Below are positions 24,444 through 33,740 of a stretch of 60,000 nucleotides of DNA, piece after piece; position 1 is the first letter of the stretch, and each line of letters begins with the position of its first letter. The notes under the pieces were generated by a model. The model did not search any database, was not told the DNA's origin, and saw only the letters and a list, made by a program, of their open reading frames with translations. The stretch lies in the NCBI RefSeq assembly GCF_008831285.2, contig NC_045139.1:10444704-10504703 (forward strand), written 5' to 3'. This stretch comes from Nymphaea colorata. Its lineage: Eukaryota; Streptophyta; Magnoliopsida; Nymphaeales; Nymphaeaceae. The translations under genes and the position numbers were made by a program.

Positions 24444-24587
24444 TAAATGATCGATTTGGATATGAACTTGGGTTTTGGATCTAATTTGGATATGAAAGTT
24501 GTATTTTAGATTTAATTTGGATCTAAATTTGAGTTTGGTGCTTGGATAAAACATCATAATCTTTTAGAAAAATTTGGGGTGATTACA

Positions 24588-25920
24588 CTCATGCATGATG
24601 TATTAATTTTCCTTAATTACTGAGCAAATGCACAACAAGAATGAGTGTTTGGGTTGAGATTTTTCTTCATTATTATATTGATTTTGAGGTATGAATTTGT
24701 CCAACCAGGAAAAGTCATTCACAAATATGTACATGTTAAAATGCATCTTCATGTCATTCTCACGTTTAGTTTCTCTTTTAATCACCTGATTAAGAACCCC
24801 AATGAGCGGTTTGTTATGTTGCTCCTCATTTCATGTGTATTTGATTTTCTTTCGTACCCAATGATGGAAGAAACATACTTTCTTGTAAGGAATGAAATAA
24901 TTATGGATTTATATTCATGTATAAAAATATTTAGATTCATGTTTTCAAAAGATTTTTGGAAGCAAGAACTCTCTTTAATGAGGCCTTGAAGACTTAGCCT
25001 AGGCAATTGCATGAGTCCAAGTTTCCCTTCGGCCTACATAGAAAAAATCGAAGTTGGATATTTTTAAGTTATTTTTTTATTTCAACTCTCATGAAGACAT
25101 ATATATATATATATATACATGTTATATACGTATATGTGCACATGACTAGCTCTCTTTGTCCTTCTCTCTATATGATTCAACATATTCTTTTACAAATATT
25201 TATATATATTCCTTTCTCTTTAAAATCTCTCTTTTTCTCTAAAATATCTTCCTCTCTAAAATCTCTCTCTCTCTTTCGAAGATCTTCTTCTCCCTTTTCA
25301 TTTGAGTTAATACTTCCTTTTTATAAGCTTTTATATATGTATGTATATACATATGTATATATGTATAAATATGTATACATATATGTATCTCTCTCTCTCT
25401 CTCTTTTAAATCTTTTATTTTGTGATTTTTAAAATCTCTCTCTTTCTCTCTCACTCTCTTTCTCCCTAATCCTCTCATATTAAAGTCTTTCATGTTTTCT
25501 ATTCTTATGAATATTTTTCTCCCATGATCTAAGGTTTTAATTTCTCATTTGTCAATTTCGCCAAGACCAAAACTTAAGTGACGACCTAATATTGGAATCA
25601 TGTTGATGGTCTACAAACTCATTCCATTTTCAAAACCTTTTCTCTTTTCATAAAAATACTTATGATAATTTTATAAATAAAAATGAGAAACTTAGATGTA
25701 TGTGATAGTAGAAATGCTTTTAGATGAATGTTGTGGGAGGAATGAATGATTTCTTTTTAATCATGTAGGATCAATGCATTCATACATCCACATTCACTTA
25801 ACATCACAAATGATCACAAGCACCTCTTTAAAAGAACTTAAGCAAGAAGAGATGAAGTTCTAACTAGGTAGTAACCGAATTAAAGTAAAATCTCTAACCT
25901 ACTTAAGGTTGGAATCCATT
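24588..25920 (+). mobile_element. Long-LTR continuation, + orientation
   Basis: Continues the LTR begun at 20439. It matches the reverse complement of about 55900-57080, for example 'gagcaaatgc' at 24622, 'cccaatgagcggtttg' at 24798 and 'gatcacaagcacctctttaaaagaactt' at 25811. It is rich in TC and TA microsatellites (25100-25480), which account for the open frames seen here. Confidence 0.65.
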
Positions 25921-26210
25921 TCTTGATCACGGGAAGGCGACAGTAGCTACAATCACCACACGCACTCCACTTCCATACCATCTGTAGGAGCACATCCGAC
26001 CTTGTGATGGAAGCAATTCACACCAAATTATGATGATGAATCGAGGTAAGAAACCTCTAGATTTTATTGGTATGATGGATAGTAAGGCAGAAAGTTCATA
26101 TTAAAAATCTGCCAAAATTTCAAAAACTTTTCTCTTACGAAGCAGCGATGATGAGTCAATAGATGACTCCTGGAACGAGGATCCGTGCTATTTGGATGAT
26201 GTCATCCCCT

Positions 26211-26862
26211 TGGAAGAACGTATGATTGAGTAAGACTTGATTCGGGCCTCTAAGGACCAATTAATTACTTTTTCAAAAAAGAACCTCCCAAAATGGGGAT
26301 ATTATCATGAATATACTCTTTACATACTCGTCCAAGTTAATAAGATGATTGTGTCACATGTATTGATCGATGGAAGAAGTAGTTTAAATATTTGTCCTGA
26401 TATCATGGCTAAAGCTTTGAGATTTTGTAAAGACAAGTATCGCCTTGATGATACCAAGATCAACGGATATGATGGCCAAAGCATGAATAACAAAGGTATC
26501 TTCATATAGTGGATGTACCACAATCATATAACTTGCTCTTGGGACGACCTTAGATTCACGAAGTACGAGGAATCTCATCCACTCTTTATAAATTTCTCAA
26601 ATTGAATTTTGGCCCATCAGTCATTACCGTGTGTGCTGAAGATCCAATCGAGAGGTTGGTACAACCAGTGCTTTGTAGGCCAATTGATTTGGTGAATGTA
26701 CCCAAGGATAAGAATGACGAAGGAAGGACCTTTGGAAGAATAAATGCTGAGTATGGAGATATGCGAATCATCCGAGAGTACCTATGTTATTTCAAGCAGT
26801 CATCTGAGTTACCAAAAACATCCTCGTATGCTCATTTCGTAAGAAACCATAAGGGATTTTAG
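26211..26862 (+). pseudogene. Gypsy aspartic protease region, broken
   Basis: The frame shows 'VSHVLIDGRSSLNICP', the active-site stretch of Gypsy retropepsin-like proteases, with Arg-Ser replacing the usual Gly-Ser/Ala after Asp-Gly. Downstream, in a shifted frame, comes 'YNLLLGRP' followed by a stop where Trp is usual, then 'IHEVRGI' and 'STLYKFLKLNFG'. Stops also occur at 26239-26241 and 26507-26509. Reverse transcriptase is absent, so this is a dead fragment of an internal region. Confidence 0.75.
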
Positions 26863-27552
26863 CTTATGAATGGATGGTGGCTACCATCCATTCACTAGCC
26901 TCAGGAAAAATAATGATAGCATCATGTAGCCGATTAGTATCTCCTTTTCAGATGAACACCAAAGGATTGGGATACACTAAAGAAATTTGAAGAAGATCTT
27001 GTTGGCTGATAGTATTTGCCTTTGTTTTTAAAACCTCCCACGAATTTTGTAATCTTAACTTGTACTTGTTTGGTCTCATGAGAGGAGCCCCCTATGAACT
27101 AAAAATTTTGAATATGCAATGCAAGTAATTTTTTGTTATTAATTTTAATTTTATTCAATTTTTCTTTACCCTTCTCTTTACAAGATGTTGGAACTCAACA
27201 TATTTCAGTTTCTTCTTTTTCCTCAAAAGTTACCCCAAAGAGAATTTATCAAAAAATAGTAGGTGAAATAGAACATACGACAATACTCGAGTTGGAATTA
27301 TTGGAATTCGCTTAGATTCAGAAACAAGAACATTCTTCTTCCTTATTTAATGATTCAATTGAAGAGATTAACATTGGAACTAGTGAAAATCCTAAGATCC
27401 TTCAAACTAGCATTAGTTTGTTAGTATTGGTGGACTTTCTTATAAGTCATCAAGAGGTTATGATTTTGACATCATTTGTATATTCTTCATCATTTTGATA
27501 ATTTTATGTTAAGTCTCAAGCTTATGGACTGTATCTCTAATTCATGTATTTA

Positions 27553-27710
27553 ATAATATGATAACCACATTTAAAGAAAATCTTACATTTTAATTAAAAT
27601 CAATCTTTATGTGTAGATTGTATGATGTGTAATATATGATAACCACATTTAAAGAAAATCTTACATTTTAATTAAAATCAATCTTTATGTGTAGATTGTA
27701 TGATGTGTAA
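27553..27710. repeat. Near-perfect tandem duplication, 78-bp unit
   Basis: The run 'aaccacatttaaagaaaatc' at 27563 recurs at 27641. The two 78-bp copies are almost identical through 'attgtatgatgtgtaat'. A second short repeat ('gagagattataagagagtga') follows at about 27718 and 27768. Confidence 0.95.
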
Positions 27711-28230
27711 TGGACTTTGAGAGATTATAAGAGAGTGAAGCATGAATGTTCCAAGTGAATGAATTTGAGAGATTATAAGAGAGTGAAACATATATGTATC
27801 ATCTAGTTTCCTTTCCCACTTCATACATTCACACTCACTCAAAGCCAGTAGCACCACATGCACTTTCTCAAGAAATTAAGTGATCCAAATTTGAGTTCCA
27901 AAAGGTGACTAAATCATATTGCAACAAGAATTTGTAAACTTCACTTATTTTTCAAAGAAAACACAAGCAATGCATTCATAATCTTGGCCAAAATTTGTTT
28001 AGAAAACAACACATTTTTTAACAATTTAGAACATATATTTCATCAAAAGAATGAACTCACCCTAATCAAATCCCAAGTTTCTAATATCTTAGACCAAATC
28101 ACATGATTTGGCAAAGGAGAATTCAAAATCAATTTTGTTTGCTAAGGTAACTTAACCATTTTTCAAAAAATTGATCATCACAATTTCAACCCAAAAATCA
28201 TCTTGAGTTTACAACAAAGAACTCAATTTC

Positions 28231-28621
28231 AATCTTCAAAATCCTTAATCGTAGATTTCAAAACAAATGACAAAACAAAGGTTTTCAAATCAATTTGAAA
28301 ACCCTCCAGTCTTCAAATAACTGTTCAAATAATTTTTCAAGGAATTTATTTTCAAGAACAAGTCACTTATTCAAGATGAACTTTGATTCTTGAATCCAAA
28401 ACTTCAATGCACAAGCATATAGGATTTGCATCAATAACTCGTAGATGATCCAAATAATCATTAGTCTTTGGTCCAATTACCCTTGTTAAAGGTGGTAGGA
28501 TTGGACCTCGTACTGACGGGTGGATCCCTTTCTCTTGAAAATTTTTCTCAAAACCTTAATTTAAAAAAAAAAATTGCTGATTCGCATTAGATGCCCCCAA
28601 GGACGGGGTAAGGTGCGAACA
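28231..28621 (+). mobile_element. 3' end of long LTR, + orientation
   Basis: Matches the terminal part of the family: 'cctcgtactgacgggtggatccctttctcttg' aligns with the reverse complement of 21830-21870 and 55600-55640. The end GGTGCGAACA parallels GATGCAAACA and GATGAAAACA at the ends of the two solo LTRs. Gypsy RNase H coding follows at once, and no target duplication matches the 20439 end. Confidence 0.55.
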
Positions 28622-28798
28622 GTTATGGAAGAACTTTGATGACCCAAAAAATGTGATGCGAGCAGGTACAGGCATTCTACTTATCACTCTAAAAGGTGAA
28701 ATGATCTCATACTTTTTGAAACTCGACTTTCCATATACTCATAATATGGCTGAATATGAAGCCCTCATACAAGGACTTCATTCTTTATTGAGTTTTTA
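28622..28798 (+). pseudogene. Gypsy RNase H N-terminal fragment
   Basis: The frame reads 'WKNFDDPKNVMRAGTGILL' and then 'HNMAEYEALIQGL', the first Asp and the AEYEAL glutamate region of Ty3/Gypsy RNase H. It stops at 28796-28798, where a minus-strand Copia fragment begins. Only about 60 residues survive. Confidence 0.7.
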
Positions 28799-29158
28799 AG
28801 TAAAAAATGTGCATGCCTTCGGCGACTCTTGTCTATCATTTGAATCTTCTCTCCAATCAGCATCAGTATAAATGATCAAGTTTATAGAGGAAGAAGAAGC
28901 CATAAATACTCCCTTGTTTATTGTGTCTTTGATGTATCTAATGATACAAAGAACAGCTCCTATATGAACATTTGATGGAGCATGCTGATATTGACTTACT
29001 GTATGAATCGCATGAGCAATGTCAGGGCGAGTGATACTAAGATACATGAGGGATCCCACAAGCTGTCAGTAGGGAGTGGCATCGGTAAGAGGAACTCCTT
29101 CGTCAATCTTCATTTTGCTTCCTACTGCTTCAAGAGTTTTTGTAATTTTATCATCTGA
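28797..29158 (-). pseudogene. Copia RT C-terminus / RNase H linker fragment
   Basis: Minus-strand translation gives 'LVGSLMYLSITRPDIAHAI', the conserved Copia stretch after the reverse transcriptase, then 'ILRYIK'-like sequence and 'IYTDADW' of RNase H. A stop interrupts the usual 'TPYRQLVGSL' stretch (TPY-stop-QLVGSL). The fragment is bounded by the Gypsy relic on one side and the UGT-B flank on the other. Confidence 0.8.
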
Positions 29159-30147
29159 CTATGAGATGGGTCTAATGGAAGTCAATTAGGGTACAAAATT
29201 ACAATGGAATGATCTTAAAAGGTAAGTTTTAGCCATAATCCTGAAAGCTAGCCACATATTTAGGATTTTCACTCGGCACAGGCCTTTATGCTTGGTTAAT
29301 ACTAGTCCAGAGATTATAAGTCAATTTAGGTGAAGTAGCAGTAATATATGCATGTTTGTTTCTTGTGAGAAGATAAAAATCCTTTGAAGTTGTTGGCAAA
29401 AGCATAAAAAGCATAAGATCTGTTCTTCTAGGTTATGGCAAGAAATTTGGCCAGCTGGCACCAAGAATTTTTTCTACTGTGAGTTGGTGCTGGAAGAACT
29501 AGGCATTATCAAGTTTCACTTACTATATTCTAATCTATGTAAACAATCTGACGAAATTCTTCAAGGGCAAAATCCAAAGTCGGATTCTATGTCAATTTAA
29601 TATGTATTCAGATGTTGGTTGCATTCAAATAAATTCTTATTCCAACTTCTCCTCACATATGGTTGGTTATTGGACTTTATTTCATTGCCAACTTCCCATA
29701 TACACATTGGTTTTCAATTTGTATCATGCTGACCTTGGGGTGTTTGAGAACCTCTGGATTTGAGAACAATAGATTTACGGTTGGACCCTTCCCCTCGGAT
29801 TTTAAGTCCCACAATTAAGCAATGCAAAGAAGTAAGATAACGATCTCAAGTGTAGATCTTAAGTCTGACCTAAAGTCTCTAGTTTGATAAGTATGAATTT
29901 TACGATAGATATTTTACCACATCAGCAATAGCATGCCACATTAGTAAATAGATTGTAATTTTTTCCAACTGACTCGAAACTGATCAATAATTAGCCAACT
30001 ATGGTAAAGGCAACAGATAATTGACGTTGCATTTCTGGTTCACTTCAAAACTTTGTGTGAAGCCAACTTTTGATGAAAGACTCAAATTACAGTGGGAAAA
30101 ACACAACTAAATAGAGGGAGAGAGAGAGCATATTCAACATTACTAAG

Positions 30148-30148
<1 letters not shown>
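29159..30148. other. Downstream flank of UGT-B; no gene seen
   Basis: Direct copy of 44036-45000 and of 1772-2480. It starts at 'atgagatgggtctaatggaa' exactly where the Copia fragment ends. No coding content is seen. Confidence 0.7.
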
Positions 30149-30190
<42 letters not shown>

Positions 30191-30232
30191 TATATATATA
30201 TATTTATTTATTTATATTTATATTTATATTTA

Positions 30233-30290
<58 letters not shown>
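30149..30290. repeat. (TA)n-(TTTATA)n-(GA)n composite microsatellite
   Basis: TA tract 30149-30186, TTTATA hexamers at about 30201-30240, TA to 30270 and GA to 30290. It sits directly before 'tcccatgcatgcatggacg', the same anchor that flanks the microsatellites of UGT-A and UGT-C. Confidence 0.95.
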
Positions 30291-30329
30291 TCCCATGCAT
30301 GCATGGACGCGATGGGAACTTGACCACCT

Positions 30330-30840
30330 TCATGGTGAAGCTACCAACTCCGTGAGCATGGTTATGAAGCCCTTTATATAGTCGTCTTTCAACCCCTCCT
30401 GCTGAAGGATTTCCCTCAACCTGAAGTTGTTGGCTCTCACCACCTCCCCCTTCTTCTAACCTTCAACCGTTACGGTCCTCACTACTTTCCTTACGGCCTT
30501 CCGGGTGAACCACCCATCCCAAGCTCTCCTGTTGATCTTCACTGCTGGCCTAAGCTGCATGACCATCAGTTTCATGTTCGGGTGCTGGTCTCCCTTCACC
30601 AGTAACATCACCAACTGGCACCCTCCCTCCACCGCCTCCACTATAGAGCTCCAGCCAGCATGGTTGATGGAGCTGCTGACCACCGGATGCCTGATGATGA
30701 GTGGCTGGTTTACCCACCCGCTGCACACCATCCCCTTCCTCCTGCCTTCTCTCCTATCTCCACCTCCAACTCTTGCTTCTTCACCATAGGTGCGTCGCCT
30801 GTAGTATTCAGCTCAGCACAGCCCTGCAGCCAACTCTTTC
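30330..30840 (-). pseudogene. UGT-B: truncated UDP-glycosyltransferase pseudogene
   Basis: Only the C-terminal third of a UGT remains, equivalent to about residues 288-465 of UGT-A. The donor motif is recognisable ('WVNQPLIIRHPVV', then 'INHAGWSSIVEAVEGG'), with Asp-Gln at its end. Damage seen: a one-base deletion in a C run at 30731-30735 that breaks the frame upstream of the motif, further indels near 30790-30830, and a premature stop at 30456-30458 about 42 codons before the normal end. At 30841 the gene is cut off by a Copia-family LTR. The N-terminal half with the catalytic His and Asp is absent, so no enzyme can be made. Confidence 0.92.
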
Positions 30841-31189
30841 TGTTGGATAGTGGCCCTAAGACTTATCTTTCATCTCGTAACTGCAAGGGCCCACTTGCTT
30901 TTAAGAGATCAAGTTAGAAAACTGATTTCCAGATAAAGTTTTTCATGAAACAAAATCAGTTCATCTTTCGCCATTTACCTTTGCGTGATTCTCTCTAGCT
31001 GTAACCGAAGGCTGGGCAATGGGAAACCCTGTGAGGCTGGCCTATATAAGCCCAGCGATTCCCTGACTTAGGGTTTGATGGAGAAAAACGTTAGTTGGCA
31101 CCTCACAAAATCAAACCCAGAAATTATTCTGACATTGTTTTTCTTCTTCTTACTTCGAGCCGTTCAGAAGTTGGTCTGCAGCTCCATCA
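30841..31189 (+). mobile_element. Copia-family LTR truncating UGT-B (5' LTR)
   Basis: Begins TGTTGGATAGTGGCCC and ends CTCCATCA. It shares 'CTCGTAACT' and 'GGGCCCACTTG' with the LTRs at 15896 and 35521, and has a TATATAAG box at 31043-31050. A primer-binding site follows, which fixes its identity as a 5' LTR in + orientation. No gag, pol or 3' LTR follows before host sequence resumes at about 32162. Confidence 0.75.
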
Positions 31190-31190
31190 T

Positions 31191-31203
31191 TGGTATCAGA
31201 GAC
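31191..31203 (+). promoter_or_regulatory. Primer-binding site for initiator tRNA-Met
   Basis: TGGTATCAGAGAC, one base after the LTR end. The first eleven bases match the usual plant retrotransposon site complementary to the 3' end of initiator methionine tRNA (TGGTATCAGAGC). Confidence 0.75.
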
Positions 31204-31557
31204 GAGGAGATCATTGTTTCAAACAAGTTATCCTCAGACGATATCAATGCACAGATAGTAGGTTAACTCGAATGTCTAAAGCATGCTAGATTAAAAGCTA
31301 TGCTGCATGTATGAAGCATGCTAAACTAAACAGCTTGCAGTTCGTGAGAAAAGATGTCTGAAGCATGCTAGATTAAAAATTATTTTGAATGTATGGATCA
31401 TGTTAAACCAACAGCTTGCAGTTCGCTAGAAATATTGTCTGTGCATGTAATTCTAGATGACAGAGGCGTCAGTTTAATTACTCGGCTCTTCTCGAGGGTT
31501 TCTGGTCTATGGCGCTGTAGACTAGAAACCCTCTGGTGACAAACTGCGCTATCAACA
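31204..31557. other. Retrotransposon leader-like sequence; no gene seen
   Basis: About 350 bp after the primer-binding site with an internal imperfect repeat: 'aaagcatgctagattaaaag', 'gaagcatgctagattaaaaa' and 'aacagcttgcagttcg' occur twice. An inverted pair around 31490-31535 ('tcgagggtttctggtcta' and 'tagactagaaaccctc') could form a hairpin. No gag open frame is found. Confidence 0.55.
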
Positions 31558-32161
31558 TCATACAACAGAGGTTAAAACCGCTTGATATATACAAAACTGC
31601 AAACAAGGCCCTCGTTGAGGGATCGGACAGAAAATCTTATGCGTAGAAAAAAAATAAGCGAAGAACATATACCTCGACCGAAAATTCTTTCTTTTCTTCT
31701 TCGCCATACCCTCTGTCGCAGCCGGAAAATCCACCGCTGCTTCTTTTCTAGCGGACTCATAATCAAAATGAAACTTGCTTTGTCCCAGTTGCTGCGATGC
31801 CATTTTTTTCTCTCTGCATATCGTCGGAGATAGAAGGGGAGGCCGGGGCAGAGACGAATCCGGTAGGATCTCTGCAGCCCTTCTCTCCCGGTGTGCAATT
31901 GCCGACAGAGCTAGGATGTCCGGCACTGAGAGCGTCGGTCACGACCTGGGGAACCTGGGTTCGGCATTTGTGGCAGTAATGTTGGCTGCCGGCGGAGGAA
32001 AGGGGCGAGCAGAGAGAGCAGAGTGCGGGTGTTGTGGTTGTTGATCGCGCAGAGCTGCAACACCGCGGAAGAATGGCGAACTTTTCACTGACGGTGCAGA
32101 GGTCACCTGCTCCCAGCATGAGAGAGACGGCTGGCAAGATGGCGGTGCAACTTCCATTCAC
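31558..32161 (-). pseudogene. GC-rich gene 5' fragment behind a Copia LTR (captured?)
   Basis: A CpG-rich island of about 600 bp with protein-like frames on the minus strand and no copy elsewhere in the window. One frame starts at 32157 and runs 72 codons; it is rich in Ser, Ala and Pro and could be a transit-peptide-like N-terminus. Another frame contains 'MASQQLGQSKFHFDYES' followed by a basic 'KKKRKNFRSR' stretch. Just after this the minus strand reads CGAG-GTATATG, a good splice donor. Together this suggests the 5' end of a host gene (leader, exon 1, start of intron 1) with a frameshift. I do not recognise the gene. The location behind an LTR and primer-binding site suggests retrotransposon capture, which is inference. 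Confidence 0.45.
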
Positions 32162-33740
32162 AAGGAGCTTAATTAGATTGTTATATGTTAATAGGTAAAG
32201 TGTGAAATGAAGTAGAATTTTTACCGATCGAATGCTGCACCAATGAAGGATTCAAAAAAGAAAGAGGACCGGCTTTGGAATAACTAAAGTAAAAAAGTGG
32301 TTCCTAATAAAAATACCTTACACAGCAAAAATCTACAATAAACATAGCAGAAATCTACAATTTCAACTAACTATAGATTTCAACATGTACTCTGATCATT
32401 ATGAATCTCAAATCTACACTATGTTGGTAAGATATCTACAGAGAAAGCAGGACCAGCTTGGTCAACGGTTCACGAAGAAGGCATGGGGAACCTATTTAGG
32501 AACCTGAAACTAAGGGAGGAGTCAATTCAAACTTGTATGCATGGTTACAGTGCATCGATCTGCAGTCAGTGTCTTTCATCGATCTGCAAAAACTCAACAA
32601 ACTAAAAAGACAATACACCAACTTCAGGAATCGAACGAAGAAGCGTACAAACATATCAAGAGAGGAACTACAATTTCTTCCAAACACAGGTGCCAGTTTC
32701 TCCATATTAAAGGAAAAATCAGCTTAAATTTCAAGTCAAAGGGTACATGTATCACGCATTCAATAGATATTAGAGACATCCACCTTGATATTGCATTTCA
32801 ATTTTGGGGATCTAGTCTTATATTTTTTCCATCTTCTTGCAATATTCCTTATTTCATGTTTACTGTCATCTAAACATGTGTTCGTGTAAAATTTGTGACA
32901 CATTTTACATTTTGTTTTGTGTTTTTTCTTCTTCCTCCTCTTCTTCTTTTCACTTTATGTGGGACACGCCTGGTGGTACTCATAAGTGCGTAGAGATCAG
33001 TACCATATATATGGAGCTGGCACCTCGCCCCATTCTCCCTTTGACACTACAAATGACTGACAATGGTACCACTGTGTCATTAGTGCAGCCAACCTTAGCC
33101 TCAAATCCTCATGTGATTTCCCGGCCGATGGGTGAATGGCCAAGGAGATTTTTCTAGGCATTCAAGTAAGTACACCAAGTAAACTACCTTCAGGTTGCCT
33201 GATCAAGTTAAACCAGGTTATACTATAAAATTTTCCTCTATCATGTAGCAGAGGGATGGCTATGTGTACTGAGTTGTATCATGCACAATTCCTTATACAT
33301 GACATATGTTCCCTTGGCTGACTTCTAAGGGTTAGTGTCATGCACATGGTCCTTTATGCTGGGTATAGTTGCCACAAGCCTGTGCATATAACCACTTTCG
33401 CATATCGCCCATTTGGTGCCTTGAGTGAATCCCTCTTGGTAATTAGTAAGGCCTTATCCAACCTGGATAGCTTCCCTATGGAAAAGTTAAAGCAGATATA
33501 TAGATCATGGAACGGATCCACTTGGATCTGGCCATAACTGACATTCATTTGCCAAGGCAATGTCTGGATCGTTTTTATTTCAATATACAGCTTGGGCTCG
33601 GACATTGTAGATATCCAGTAGCACACGAACCCATTATCAAGCTCCAGCTGACTACAAGAAAGTCTACTGTATATTTTCATAGCCACTCTATGCGTTTACT
33701 AGCAGAAATTCATTGACAGAGTGTAAATTGTAAAGGGGAA
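32162..33740. other. UGT distal upstream remnant and Z block, unit 2
   Basis: Sequence homologous to unit 1 resumes at the point equivalent to about 5965 ('cttaattagattgttat'), so about 2.75 kb of unit 1-equivalent DNA, including the UGT 5' part and promoter, is missing at this insertion. It then follows the Z order of 6118-7620 and 11041-12260. No conserved open frame is seen. Confidence 0.65.

Larger units (their letters stand above)
21765..24587 (-). mobile_element. Nested long LTR, minus orientation (probable solo LTR)
   Basis: Same family and same orientation as the solo LTR at 55538-58180. The low-coordinate end 'tgtttgagattatccc...ggagtgctcc' pairs with 55538 and the high-coordinate end 'aatttggggtgattaca' with 58165-58180. 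A minus-strand TATAAATA box lies at 23898-23905. It carries two expanded internal repeat arrays. CTCAT occurs at 21754-21758 and 24588-24592 and could be a target duplication if the left end lies at 21759; this is uncertain. Sequence of the surrounding + LTR resumes at 24588, which shows nesting. Confidence 0.65.
25921..28230. other. Gypsy internal relic and AT-rich DNA inside the LTR cluster
   Basis: This stretch interrupts the LTR order, which resumes at about 28231. It holds a broken Gypsy protease region (26211-26862, listed separately), then AT-rich sequence with a 78-bp tandem duplication. I see no intact gene. Confidence 0.55.

Noticed and set aside
25007-25493. Open frames at 25007-25432 and 25239-25493
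   Set aside because: They translate TC/TA microsatellite-rich LTR sequence.
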